Source: DATJFQ01 sp035492775
GTDB lineage: Bacteria > Acidobacteriota > Vicinamibacteria > Vicinamibacterales > 2-12-FULL-66-21
Length of the DNA: 64,000 bases
Reading direction: 5' to 3'
Assembly (NCBI GenBank): GCA_035492775.1
Contig: DATJIW010000103.1
Coordinates: 1 to 64,000 of the forward strand
Translations under genes and position numbers: made by a program
The notes under the pieces: model-generated
Databases searched by the model: none
The model's input: only the letters and a program-made list of their open reading frames with translations
What the model was told of the DNA's origin: nothing
Shown: piece by piece, positions 47,682 to 57,211 of the stretch
How the letters are laid out: each line of letters opens with the position of its first letter
Numbering within the stretch: position 1 is the stretch's first letter

Positions 47682-50138
47682 ATGCATACACTCAGACAGG
47701 ACGTCGCCCACGGGCTGAGGCTGCTCGTGAAAAGCCCGGCCTTCACGATCGTGTCAGCGCTGACACTGGCACTGGGCATCGGCGCCAACACGGCGATTTT
47801 CAGCATGGTGTCCTGGCTGCTGCTGCGACCGTTACCGGTCGCGCGCCCCATGGACCTGGTCGAACTCGCGTTTCAGCAGCGCCACGGAAACGTCCAGAAC
47901 CAGTTTTCAGTGCCCGAGTATCGCGACATCCGCGAGCAGACGACGGGGCAGTTCGAGGACATCTCGGCGTACGAGATCGGCATGGACGGCCTGAGCGTGG
48001 ACCATCGCGCCGAACGGCTGATGACGTATTACGTCACCGGCAACTTCTTCTCGACGCTCGGGCTCAAGCCGGCGGCCGGCCGACACCTCCTCCCCGGCGA
48101 AGGTGACCATCCGGGGGCGGACCCGGTCCTGGTGCTCGGATACGCCTACTGGAAGTCGCGGTTCAACGCGGATCCGGCAGTCATCGGCAAGAAAGTCCTG
48201 CTGAACGCGCGGCCGTTCACGATCGTCGGCGTTGCGCCGCAGGGCTTTCACGGGCCGTATCCAATACTGGAGGCACAGGCGTACCTCCCGCTCGGGATGC
48301 ACGTGATCGAAGGCTCCCCCGCCGACTTCATGCAGAACCGCGGGAATCGGGGGCTCGTCCTGCTGGCGGAGCTGAAGCCCGGCGTGACGCTGGAATCGGC
48401 CAGGGCCGCGTTGAAAGTGGTCGGCCAGCGTCTCGCGGCAGACCATCCGGACACCGACAAGGATCTCGATCTGCAGGCGTATCTTGAAGTCCGCTCACGC
48501 CCCCAGCCTGATCCGACGAACGCAATGCTGCTCATCTCGACCATGTTCCTCGGGCTCGCGGCAATGGTGCTGATCGTGGCGTGCCTGAACGTCGCGAACA
48601 TCGTGCTGGTGCGGGCGACGACACGCGCCCGTGAAATGGCGGTTCGTGCTGCACTCGGCGCCACCCGGGGCCGGCTGATTCGGCAACTGCTCACGGAAAG
48701 CGTCGTGCTCGCTCTGGTCGGCGGCCTCGGCGGGCTGGCACTCGGGTACGCGGGCAGCCGCGCGCTCAGTTTGGTGAATATCCAGACGGATCTGCCGATC
48801 TCGTTCGACTTCGCGTTCGACTGGCGTGTATTCGCATACGCGCTCTCCGCTGCACTGGTGACCGGCGCCGTCGTCGGACTCGTGCCGGCGCTCCGCGCGT
48901 CACGCCGCGACATCAACGAGGTCCTGCGTCAGGGAGGACGCTCCGTCGTCGGCGCCGGCGCACGGCTGCGCACGATCCTCGTCGTGGGACAAGTTGCCGG
49001 CTCCCTGACGCTCCTCGTCGTTGCCGGCCTGTTCGCGCGCAGCCTGCAGACAGCGCAGCGGACGAATCTCGGTTTCGACCCGTCGCATCTCGTCAACTTC
49101 TACATGGATCCGAGCGAGCTCGGCTACAGTCCCACGCAGACCGCCGGGTTCTACACGTCGCTGCTCGAGCGCGTGCGCGCCCTTCCGGGCGTCGAGTCCG
49201 CAACGACCGCGAGCAGCGCGCCGATGGGGTACTACAACAACGGCGACGCGCTCGAGATCGACGGCTACCAGCCGCCGCCCGGACAACCGCAGCCGGCCTC
49301 GGCGTTCCAAATCATCGGTTCCGATTATTTCCACACGATGCGCATCCCCCTGGTGGCCGGACGCGAGTTCACGCTCGGGGACGGTGCGACCGCCGCCGGC
49401 ATCGCGATCGTGAATCAGTCGTTCGCGCAGAAGTACTGGCCGGACAAAGATCCCATCGGGCGCACGTTCCGCATGACGAGCGATGCGAAGCGAACGCTGA
49501 GGATCGTCGGCGTGGCGGCGGACGCGCGGTACAACGGCGTCACCGGCAAGATCGGCAACATGTTCTACGTCCCGCTTGCGCAGCATCTCGAGCTCGGATC
49601 GCTTCAGGTATTGCAGGTCCGAGCGTCGGGCGACGCCGCAGCGCAGATCCCCGTCGTCGAGCGCCTGATCAGTGCGGCGGCACCCGACCTCCCGGTCTTC
49701 GACGTGAAAACGATGACCCAGGCACTCAATACGCTGAACGGTCTGATGGTCTTTCAGCTCGGCGCCGGACTCGCGGCGATCCTCGGCGTGCTCGGGCTGA
49801 TTCTGTCGGTGATCGGGGTCTACGGCGTCATCTCCTATTCGGCGGCGCAGAGGACGCAGGAGATTGGCGTCCGCATGGCGCTCGGCGCACGGCCGTCCGA
49901 CGTTCTGTGGATGGTGCTTCGCCACGGTTCGGTCGTGGTCGCGAGCGGCCTGGTGCTCGGGGTGTTCTGCGCGTTCGGCGCTGGACGTCTGATCAGGCCA
50001 TTCCTCGTCGTCAGTCCGGCCGATCCGCTCACGTATGTCTCTGTGTCAGGCCTTCTGGCGGTTGTCGCGCTGGCTGCCTGTTACATCCCCGCCCGCCGCA
50101 GCATGACCGTGGACCCGATCGTGGCGCTCAGAGACTAG
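47682..50138 (+). CDS. ADOP-family ABC permease
   Basis: An 818-residue ADOP permease lacking the extra N-terminal piece: it begins MHTLRQDVAHGLRLLVKSPA and the first helix TIVSALTLALGIGANTAIFS. A large periplasmic domain, three further helices and a second copy of the module follow; the end is PARRSMTVDPIVALRD. It has no padR of its own; a Ser/Thr kinase gene follows after 58 bases containing a hairpin. The ATPase partner must be elsewhere. Confidence 0.88.
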   Translation: MHTLRQDVAHGLRLLVKSPAFTIVSALTLALGIGANTAIFSMVSWLLLRPLPVARPMDLVELAFQQRHGNVQNQFSVPEYRDIREQTTGQFEDISAYEIGMDGLSVDHRAERLMTYYVTGNFFSTLGLKPAAGRHLLPGEGDHPGADPVLVLGYAYWKSRFNADPAVIGKKVLLNARPFTIVGVAPQGFHGPYPILEAQAYLPLGMHVIEGSPADFMQNRGNRGLVLLAELKPGVTLESARAALKVVGQRLAADHPDTDKDLDLQAYLEVRSRPQPDPTNAMLLISTMFLGLAAMVLIVACLNVANIVLVRATTRAREMAVRAALGATRGRLIRQLLTESVVLALVGGLGGLALGYAGSRALSLVNIQTDLPISFDFAFDWRVFAYALSAALVTGAVVGLVPALRASRRDINEVLRQGGRSVVGAGARLRTILVVGQVAGSLTLLVVAGLFARSLQTAQRTNLGFDPSHLVNFYMDPSELGYSPTQTAGFYTSLLERVRALPGVESATTASSAPMGYYNNGDALEIDGYQPPPGQPQPASAFQIIGSDYFHTMRIPLVAGREFTLGDGATAAGIAIVNQSFAQKYWPDKDPIGRTFRMTSDAKRTLRIVGVAADARYNGVTGKIGNMFYVPLAQHLELGSLQVLQVRASGDAAAQIPVVERLISAAAPDLPVFDVKTMTQALNTLNGLMVFQLGAGLAAILGVLGLILSVIGVYGVISYSAAQRTQEIGVRMALGARPSDVLWMVLRHGSVVVASGLVLGVFCAFGAGRLIRPFLVVSPADPLTYVSVSGLLAVVALAACYIPARRSMTVDPIVALRD

Positions 50139-50156
50139 GCCGGCGATCCCGCTGAA

Positions 50157-50189
50157 GGAGGGTCGTGTGGGATACTGACACGGCCCTCC
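50157..50189 (+). promoter_or_regulatory. 12-bp hairpin between the ADOP and kinase genes
   Basis: GGAGGGTCGTGT (50157-50168) pairs with ACACGGCCCTCC (50178-50189) with one G-U pair and a 9-base loop. It begins 18 bases after the permease stop and ends 7 bases before the kinase ATG, leaving the AGGA ribosome site (50190-50193) just outside the stem. It could end or attenuate the permease transcript, or control kinase translation. No T-run follows, so it is not a standard terminator. Confidence 0.5.
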
Positions 50190-50196
50190 AGGATCC

Positions 50197-52821
50197 ATGA
50201 TCGGCGGCACCATCGGGCATTTTCGGATTGACGCCAGGATTGGCGCCGGCGGAATGGGCGAGGTCTACCGCGCCCACGACACGAAGCTCGATCGCGACGT
50301 CGCGCTGAAAGTCCTGCCGTCCGCCGTCGCACACGATCCCGATCGCCTGGCACGGTTCCACCGCGAAGCCGTCGTCCTCGGCTCGCTCAGTCACCCAGCC
50401 ATCGCCCATCTGTACGGCCTCGAAGACGCCGACGGCGTCCACGCGCTGGTGATGGAGCTCGTCGAGGGGCCGACGCTTGCCGATCGGATCGGCGAAGGAG
50501 CGGTCCCAATCGATGAAGCACTCGCGATAGGCCGACAAATCGTCGAAGCACTGGACGCGGCGCACGAGAAGGGCATCGTCCATCGCGATCTCAAACCCGC
50601 CAACATCAAGGTGCGAGACGACGGCGCGGTGAAGGTCCTTGATTTCGGACTCGCGAAGGCGCTGGCGCCGGACGGCACGGATGCGTCAGCCGAGGCGGCG
50701 AACTCCCCTACGCTCACGGCGCGCGCGACGCAGCTCGGCGTAATCCTCGGCACCGCAGCCTATATGGCCCCGGAGCAGGCGAAGGGCCGCCCCGTCGATC
50801 GCCGCGCAGACATCTGGGCGTTCGGCGTCGTGCTCTTCGAGATGCTTTCCGGTCAACGGGCCTTCAAGGGCGAGGACATCTCGGACGTGCTCGCGGCCGT
50901 TCTTCGTCAGGAAATCGACTGGGCGGTGCTTCCGGCCGATACTCCACCATCGGTGCGGCGGCTCCTCCGCCGCTGTCTCGAACGCGATCCGAGGCGGCGG
51001 CTCCGCGACATCGGTGACGCGCTGCCCGATCTGGACGCGTCGCAGCTCGACGCGGTGCACGATGCGCACTCGCCAAGTGAAGGTCCACCGTCGCGCGCGC
51101 AGCTCGGGACGTGGCTCCCGTGGGTTGCCGCCGCGGTGGTCGCGGGCAGCACCGTGGGGTGGGCACATTTCCGCACCGCAACGGCAGCGCCGGCGCCCGT
51201 CGTCCGCGCCGAGTTCGCGACGAAAGACTTCGCCGGCCTTGTGGATGTGTCGCACGATGGAACCAAGGTGGTCTATGTCACCTTTGGCGGGGGCGTCGGG
51301 CGCCTGATGCTGCGACGCCTGAACGAATTCGACGGCAAGCTGATCCCCGGCGGGGAAAATGCCGCCTTCCCGATTTTCTCCCCCGACGGACAGTGGATCG
51401 CATTCCAGACGCTCACGTCGCCGTTCCAGATCAAGAAGATCGCCAGTTCCGGCGGCTCGCCCGTCACGTTGTGCACTGGTTCGTTCTTCAATGGCGCCGC
51501 GTGGGGGCCGGACGGCACGATCGTGTTCGTCGGCACCGACGGCCTGATTCGCGTATCGTCGGACGGCGGCGAGCCCGAATCGCTGACGAGGGTCACGAAG
51601 GGCGAGATCGCACACGTCCGTCCGCAGTTTCTTCCTGACGGTCGGCGGATCCTGTTCACAGTCAAACGGCCGAACCGCGCGGACTTCGCCGTGCTCGATC
51701 TCAAGACGCGCGCCTACCAGCTGGTCGCGAATGCCGGGGGAAACGGCCGCTACGTCTCGAGCGGGCACCTGGTCTATGAACGCGGGGGGACCGTGTTCGC
51801 GCGGCCATTCGACCTGGCAAGCCTGACCCCGCCCGGTCCGGAGGTGCCGGTCATCGAAGGCGTTTCGGTTGACACGCCGGATGGGGGCGGCGACTACTCG
51901 GTGTCCGATAGCGGATTGTTGGTGTATTCGGCTGTTCCGACATCGGAAAAGGGAACGACGCTGGCCTGGGTCGATCGCAAAGGCTCGCCGACGGCTCTTC
52001 CCGGACCGTCACGTCAGTTGTGGGGCTCCGGTCACCTGTCGCCCGATGGGCGGGAGGTGGTGAACAGCATCGAGAACGGCCAGGGGACGGACATCTGGAT
52101 ACTGGACGTGGCGCGTGGCGCCCTGACGCGGTTGACCACCGACGGCGCCAGCGATCGCCCGATTTGGACGCCTGACGGGCGCGAGATCGCGTTCGCCTCT
52201 TCGGCCGGCGGGCACTTCGGAATCGACCTGGTGCCGGCGGACGGGAGCGGCAAGCCGCGGCGGCTGCTGGAGACCCGGACACATCCCGATCCGGACTCCT
52301 TCACCCCCGACGGCAAGACCCTGCTCTTCGACGAGCAGGTCAATCTGTCGCCGGTGCAGATCTACCAGACGACGGTCACCGGCAAGGGCGCCACCGACCC
52401 GATTCCGATACATCAGACTACGGCGATCGAGAAGGACGGCCAAGTGTCGCCTGACGGCCGGTGGCTCGCTTACCAGTCGAACGAGTCCGGCGAACTCGCG
52501 GTGTACGTGCAGCCCTTCCCTGGACCTGGGCCAAAGATCCGCGTCTCCGAGGACGGCGGCATCCTGCCTCGATGGAGCCCTGATGGGCGCGAGTTGTACT
52601 ACTGGGTCGATCTGTCGCAGCTCATGGCTGTGGAGATGCGAAACGGGGTGCCGGGCCCGCCCGCGCTGCTGTTCCATACTTTGATCGGCAGTACGTTCGA
52701 CGTCGCGCCGGGCGGCGACCGCTTCCTGCAGGAGATGGTGCTCACGCCCGGCGGTTCCACGATAGCCACGGTCACGAACTGGTTCGAGGAACTGCGCGAA
52801 CGCGCTCCGGTGAAGCGTTAA
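50197..52821 (+). CDS. Ser/Thr protein kinase with a PD40 beta-propeller sensor
   Basis: An 874-residue protein. The kinase domain (about 8-275) has GAGGMGEVYRAHD, VALKVLP, IVHRDLKPANIKV and VLDFGLAKAL. A membrane helix (about 306-325) follows, then a periplasmic propeller built of WD40-like PD40 repeats, recognisable by repeated SPDG cores: FSPDGQWIAF, FLPDGRRILF, LSPDGREV, WTPDGREIAF, FTPDGKTLLF, VSPDGRWLAY, WSPDGRELYY. This is a different sensor from the TolB/TPR kinases at 556 and 3895. The propeller probably binds a ligand or envelope protein; neither signal nor targets are known. Confidence 0.9.
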   Translation: MIGGTIGHFRIDARIGAGGMGEVYRAHDTKLDRDVALKVLPSAVAHDPDRLARFHREAVVLGSLSHPAIAHLYGLEDADGVHALVMELVEGPTLADRIGEGAVPIDEALAIGRQIVEALDAAHEKGIVHRDLKPANIKVRDDGAVKVLDFGLAKALAPDGTDASAEAANSPTLTARATQLGVILGTAAYMAPEQAKGRPVDRRADIWAFGVVLFEMLSGQRAFKGEDISDVLAAVLRQEIDWAVLPADTPPSVRRLLRRCLERDPRRRLRDIGDALPDLDASQLDAVHDAHSPSEGPPSRAQLGTWLPWVAAAVVAGSTVGWAHFRTATAAPAPVVRAEFATKDFAGLVDVSHDGTKVVYVTFGGGVGRLMLRRLNEFDGKLIPGGENAAFPIFSPDGQWIAFQTLTSPFQIKKIASSGGSPVTLCTGSFFNGAAWGPDGTIVFVGTDGLIRVSSDGGEPESLTRVTKGEIAHVRPQFLPDGRRILFTVKRPNRADFAVLDLKTRAYQLVANAGGNGRYVSSGHLVYERGGTVFARPFDLASLTPPGPEVPVIEGVSVDTPDGGGDYSVSDSGLLVYSAVPTSEKGTTLAWVDRKGSPTALPGPSRQLWGSGHLSPDGREVVNSIENGQGTDIWILDVARGALTRLTTDGASDRPIWTPDGREIAFASSAGGHFGIDLVPADGSGKPRRLLETRTHPDPDSFTPDGKTLLFDEQVNLSPVQIYQTTVTGKGATDPIPIHQTTAIEKDGQVSPDGRWLAYQSNESGELAVYVQPFPGPGPKIRVSEDGGILPRWSPDGRELYYWVDLSQLMAVEMRNGVPGPPALLFHTLIGSTFDVAPGGDRFLQEMVLTPGGSTIATVTNWFEELRERAPVKR

Positions 52822-52850
52822 TCGAGCGGCAACCCGGCCCGAGGGTGCGT

Positions 52851-54080
52851 CTACCGGCGCAGCCGTGCGGCAGTGGCTTCCACCTGTTCCATCACGCGCA
52901 GCGTGTTCCCGCCGAGGATCTTCTCGATGTCGGCGTCGGAATAGCCCTTTCTGATCAACGCATCGGTGATCTTCGGGAGCTGCGATGCGTCTTCCATCCC
53001 GATTGGCATCGTCGCGCCGTCGAAGTCGGACCCGAGGCCGACATGATCGATTCCGGCGACCTTCACGGCGTGGTCGATGTGGTCGATGATGCGGTCCCAT
53101 GACACCTTCGGGAGCGTGCCGTTCATCATGGCCTCGCGGTTCATGCGGGCGGTTTCGAGGGTCGAGCACGCCTCGTCGCCGCCGCACGTCTTCGACATCG
53201 CCGCCAGCTGCGCGACGACGTCGCCGCTCTGCTTCTCGCTCGCGACGCGGTAGTCCTCGCTCAGGAAGCTGACCTCGTAATTGATCTGGATCACGCCGCC
53301 GTTCTTCGCGAGCGCGCGCATCATGTCATCGGACATGTTCCGGACGTGGTGCGATATCGCGCGGGCCGAGGAGTGCGACGCGATGACCGGCGCCTGGCTC
53401 ACCGCCACGGCGTCGTAGAACGTCTTGTCGGACACGTGTGAGACGTCCACGATCATGCCGACGCGGTTCATCTCGCGGACGACGTCCCTGCCAAAGTCCG
53501 TCAGGCCGTTGTGCGACGGCTTGTCCGTTGACGAATCGGCCCAGTCGTTGTTGTTGAAGTGTGTGAGGGTCATGTAGCGGACGCCGAGCGCCGCGAAGTC
53601 ACGCAGCACACGAAGGTCGTCGTCGATCATGTGCCCCCCCTCCACGCCCATGAGGGCGGCGATCTTGTGCTCCGCCTGCGCGCGGCGGATGTCGCCGGCG
53701 CTGGTGGCCAGCATCAGGTCATCGGAGTGCGTCCGAACCGCCTCGCGAACGGCGTCGATCAAGTCGAGCGCGCGGCGCACGGCCGGGGGACCTGTCACGG
53801 TGCTGGGCACCCAAATCGAGAAAAACAGCGCGTCGAGTCCGCCATCGCGCATCCGGGGAATATCGATGTTCCCGTCGGTGTGCCGTGCGCCGATGTCGAA
53901 GGATTTGTCGAAGAGGAGGCGCTGCGTCGTATCGTCGTGCGTGTCGATGACGATCGCGTGCGCGTGCAGCGCTTTCGCGCGAGCGGAAACGCTGGCGCTC
54001 TGCCGGGCCGCGCCGAGGGAAGTGACCAACGCCAGGACGCAAACAGCAAATCCCGCGGGCATGTAACGCGTGGTCCGCAT
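52851..54080 (-). CDS. Membrane dipeptidase (M19 family)
   Basis: A 409-residue protein with a leader (about 1-25) and the full zinc dipeptidase signature: DTHDDT (first His/Asp), ALMGVEGGHM (bridging Glu), VDVSHVSD and VIASHSSARAIS (His), HVGLGSDFDGATMP (Asp). Family M19 cleaves dipeptides, including D-containing ones and beta-lactam dehydropeptides. It is convergent with the PD40 kinase gene (29 bases between) and 41 bases from the end of the RND gene. It is probably periplasmic or envelope-bound. Confidence 0.93.
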   Translation of the reverse strand: MRTTRYMPAGFAVCVLALVTSLGAARQSASVSARAKALHAHAIVIDTHDDTTQRLLFDKSFDIGARHTDGNIDIPRMRDGGLDALFFSIWVPSTVTGPPAVRRALDLIDAVREAVRTHSDDLMLATSAGDIRRAQAEHKIAALMGVEGGHMIDDDLRVLRDFAALGVRYMTLTHFNNNDWADSSTDKPSHNGLTDFGRDVVREMNRVGMIVDVSHVSDKTFYDAVAVSQAPVIASHSSARAISHHVRNMSDDMMRALAKNGGVIQINYEVSFLSEDYRVASEKQSGDVVAQLAAMSKTCGGDEACSTLETARMNREAMMNGTLPKVSWDRIIDHIDHAVKVAGIDHVGLGSDFDGATMPIGMEDASQLPKITDALIRKGYSDADIEKILGGNTLRVMEQVEATAARLRR

Positions 54081-54121
54081 GCCGCGGGATTATAAGACGA
54101 GGCGGTGCGGAAGACGCCGCG

Positions 54122-57100
54122 CTACTTGGCTTCGGCGCCGACGCCCGCGAGCGCCGGACGTTTGGCGGTGCGGCGGTGCGTCAGCCGCTCCTGGATCTTG
54201 TCCATGTAGACGTAGAAGACCGGCGTGACATACAGCGTCAGCGTTTGAGATACGAGCAGGCCGCCGACGACGGCGAGGCCGAGCGGACGTCTGGCTTCGG
54301 CGCCGGCGCCCAGGCCCAGTGCGATCGGCAGCGTGCCCGTCAACGCCGCCATCGTCGTCATCATGATCGGGCGGAAGCGGACGAGACAGGCCTCGTAGAT
54401 GGCGTCCTGCGCACTGACGCCCTCGTCGCGCCGGCGCTCGATCGCGAAGTCGATCATCATGATGCCGTTCTTCTTCACGATGCCGACGAGCATGATGATG
54501 CCGACGAATGCGTAGATATCGAGGTCCTGGCGGAACAGCAGCAGCGTCAGCAGCGCGCCAAAACCAGCGGAGGGCAGCCCCGAGAGAATCGTGAGCGGGT
54601 GGATGAAGCTCTCATACAGGATGCCGAGCACGACGTAGATCACGAAGATCGCGAGCGCGAGAATCCACCCGAGTCCGCGCATCGAGTCCTGGAACGCCTG
54701 CGCGGTTCCCTGGAACGTGCCGGAGACGGTGCCCGGCAGGGTTTCGCGCGCGATCTGGTTCACGCGCGCCACCGCGTCTCCGAGCGCCACACCCTGACGC
54801 AGGTTGAACGAAATCGTCACCGCGGGCAACTGACCGGCGTGGTTGATGGACTGCGGTCCGACCGTCTGGCGCGTGGTCACGACGGCCGAGAGCGGCACCA
54901 GCTTTCCGTCCGGCGTCGTAACCGACAGCATCGACAGCGCCGCCGGATCACGCTGGTACTGATCCTGGACCTGCATGATCACCTGATACTCGTCGTTCGG
55001 CGCGTAGATCTGGGAAACCTGGCGCTGGCCATACGCGGAGTTCAGCGCGTTCTGCACCTGATCGACCGTCAATCCGAGCGCGGAAATCTGCTCGCGATCG
55101 AGGTTCACGTCGAGCTGCGGGGTCTTGATCTGCAGGTCCGAGTTCACGTCCTCGAGGCCGTCAACCGAGTGCAGTGCCTGTTCGAAGGCGGGCGCCACGC
55201 GGTACAGCTCGTCGGTGTCGGGATCCTGCAGCGTGAACTGATACTGGCTGCGCGACATGATGCCGCCGATGCGGATGGCCGGCGGGTTCGAGAGGTAAAC
55301 GCGAACACCCGGCACGCGCGAGAGCCTCGGCCGCAGCTCGTCGATGATCTGGTCCGCCGTGAGCGACCGCTGATCGCGCGGCTTCAGATCGATGTTCAAG
55401 CGGCCGCCGCCGCTGTCCGCCGTGTACGCGAGCACGTCCGGATCGGTCTTCAGAATCGCCATGATGTCCTGCATGTGGGACGCCATGGCGTTGTAGCCGA
55501 TGCCCTGGATGGCCTCGACCTGACCGCTGAGCTGGCCCGTATCGACGCTCGGGATGAATCCCTTCGGCACCGCTCCGAACAGATAGATCGTCCCCATCAA
55601 CATCAGGGCCGAGATGATCATCGTCGTGCCGCGGAAACGGAGCGTGCCGCGCAGCGTGAACGAGTAGAACCGCAGCCACGAATCGAACATCCGCTCGATG
55701 ACGTTGTAGAGACGGCCGTGACGCGCCGAATGGAGCGGCTTCAGGAACCGGCTGCACAGCATCGGTGTGAGCGTCAGCGAGACGAGGCCGGACACGAGAA
55801 TGGCCGCCGCGATCGTGACGGCGAACTCGTGCATGAGCCGTCCGACGATGCCGCCCATGAACAGGATCGGGATGAAGACCGCCGCCAGCGAAATCGTCAT
55901 CGACAGGATCGTGAAGGAGATCTCCTTCGAGCCGTCGAGCGCCGCTTGCATCCGCGGCTTGCCCATCTCGAGGTGGCGGACGATGTTCTCGAGCATGACG
56001 ATCGCGTCGTCCACGACGAAGCCGACCGAGAGCGTCAGCGCCATCAGCGACAGGTTGTCGAGGCTGTAGTCGAGCGACCACATCACGGCGAACGTGCCGA
56101 CGATCGAGAACGGCAGCGCGAGCGATGGGATGATCGTCGCCGAGATGTTTCGCAGGAACAGGAAGATGACGAGGATGACCAGGAACACGGTCAACAGCAG
56201 CGTGAATTTCACGTCGTGGACCGAGTCGCGAATCGGCACCGAACGGTCGCTGCGGATGCCGAGCTGGAGCGATGCCGGCAGCTGTGACTGGAGCTGCGGC
56301 AGCACGTCCTTGATGGCGTCGACGACTTCGACCGTGTTCGTTCCCGGCTGCCGCTGAATCGCGAGATACACGGTGGGCACACCGTTGAACCAGCTGCCAT
56401 TCCGCGGGTTCTCGACGCCGTCGTAAACCGTGGCGACGTCTTCGAGACGCACCGGATTGCCGTTCCGGTAGGCAATGATGACCGGCCGGTAGCCTTCGGC
56501 GTCCATCAACTGGCCGCGGGCCATGACGACGAAATTTCGTTCGGGTCCGTAGAGAGTTCCGGTCGGACGATTGGAGTTGGCGGAGTTGATCGCGTTGGCG
56601 ACCTGATCGACGCCAATCTGACGCGCGGCGAGCTGGACGGGATCCAGATCGACGCGGACGGCGAAGCGCTGCTCACCGTAGACGTTCACCTGCGCTACGC
56701 CCGAAACCATCGAGAGGCGCTGCACGAGCACATCTTCGGCGTACTGCGTGATCTGAATCAGCGGCAGCGTCTTCGAGTTCAGCGTCAGGAAGAGAATGGG
56801 CGTCGCCGAGGGATCGCTCTTGTTGTACGACGGCGGCGAGGGCATCCCCACCGGCAGCGAGCGCGAACTGCGCGCGATCATCGACTGCACGTCCTGTGCG
56901 GCGGCATCGATGTTCCGGCTCAGATCGAACTGGAGGGTGATGCTGGTGTTGCCCTGCGAGTTGCGGGAGCTGATCGACGTGACGCCGGAAATGGTCGAGA
57001 ACTGCTTCTCGAGCGGCGTCGCGACGGAGTTCGCCATCGTGTCGGGGTTCGCGCCCGGCAGGTTGGCGTTGACCGTGATCGTCGGGTAGTCGACCGTCGG

Positions 57101-57211
57101 CAGGTCGCTCACCGGCAGCAGCCGGTAGCCCATGATCCCGAAAATCAGAATCGTGAGGACGAGGAGCGTCGTCGCAACGGGCCGTTTGATGAATGGTTCA
57201 GCGAAGTTCAT
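54122..57211 (-). CDS. RND efflux pump inner-membrane transporter (HAE1/MdtBC-like)
   Basis: A 1029-residue twelve-helix transporter. It begins MNFAEPFIKRPVATTLLVLT and contains the RND helix-4 proton-relay block VGFVVDDAIVMLENIVRHLE, the periplasmic porter domains and the second-half signature MLVGIVKKNGIMMIDFAIER. Closest in layout to MdtB/MdtC-type exporters of drugs and bile-salt-like compounds. The start overlaps the stop of the adaptor gene (ATGA). No outer-membrane channel gene is adjacent, so a TolC homologue elsewhere must serve. Confidence 0.93.
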   Translation of the reverse strand: MNFAEPFIKRPVATTLLVLTILIFGIMGYRLLPVSDLPTVDYPTITVNANLPGANPDTMANSVATPLEKQFSTISGVTSISSRNSQGNTSITLQFDLSRNIDAAAQDVQSMIARSSRSLPVGMPSPPSYNKSDPSATPILFLTLNSKTLPLIQITQYAEDVLVQRLSMVSGVAQVNVYGEQRFAVRVDLDPVQLAARQIGVDQVANAINSANSNRPTGTLYGPERNFVVMARGQLMDAEGYRPVIIAYRNGNPVRLEDVATVYDGVENPRNGSWFNGVPTVYLAIQRQPGTNTVEVVDAIKDVLPQLQSQLPASLQLGIRSDRSVPIRDSVHDVKFTLLLTVFLVILVIFLFLRNISATIIPSLALPFSIVGTFAVMWSLDYSLDNLSLMALTLSVGFVVDDAIVMLENIVRHLEMGKPRMQAALDGSKEISFTILSMTISLAAVFIPILFMGGIVGRLMHEFAVTIAAAILVSGLVSLTLTPMLCSRFLKPLHSARHGRLYNVIERMFDSWLRFYSFTLRGTLRFRGTTMIISALMLMGTIYLFGAVPKGFIPSVDTGQLSGQVEAIQGIGYNAMASHMQDIMAILKTDPDVLAYTADSGGGRLNIDLKPRDQRSLTADQIIDELRPRLSRVPGVRVYLSNPPAIRIGGIMSRSQYQFTLQDPDTDELYRVAPAFEQALHSVDGLEDVNSDLQIKTPQLDVNLDREQISALGLTVDQVQNALNSAYGQRQVSQIYAPNDEYQVIMQVQDQYQRDPAALSMLSVTTPDGKLVPLSAVVTTRQTVGPQSINHAGQLPAVTISFNLRQGVALGDAVARVNQIARETLPGTVSGTFQGTAQAFQDSMRGLGWILALAIFVIYVVLGILYESFIHPLTILSGLPSAGFGALLTLLLFRQDLDIYAFVGIIMLVGIVKKNGIMMIDFAIERRRDEGVSAQDAIYEACLVRFRPIMMTTMAALTGTLPIALGLGAGAEARRPLGLAVVGGLLVSQTLTLYVTPVFYVYMDKIQERLTHRRTAKRPALAGVGAEAK

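Noticed and set aside
54176..56287. 703-residue plus-strand frame opposite the RND transporter
   Set aside because: It is an Arg/His/Asp-rich antisense frame with no domain; the minus strand encodes an intact RND protein.
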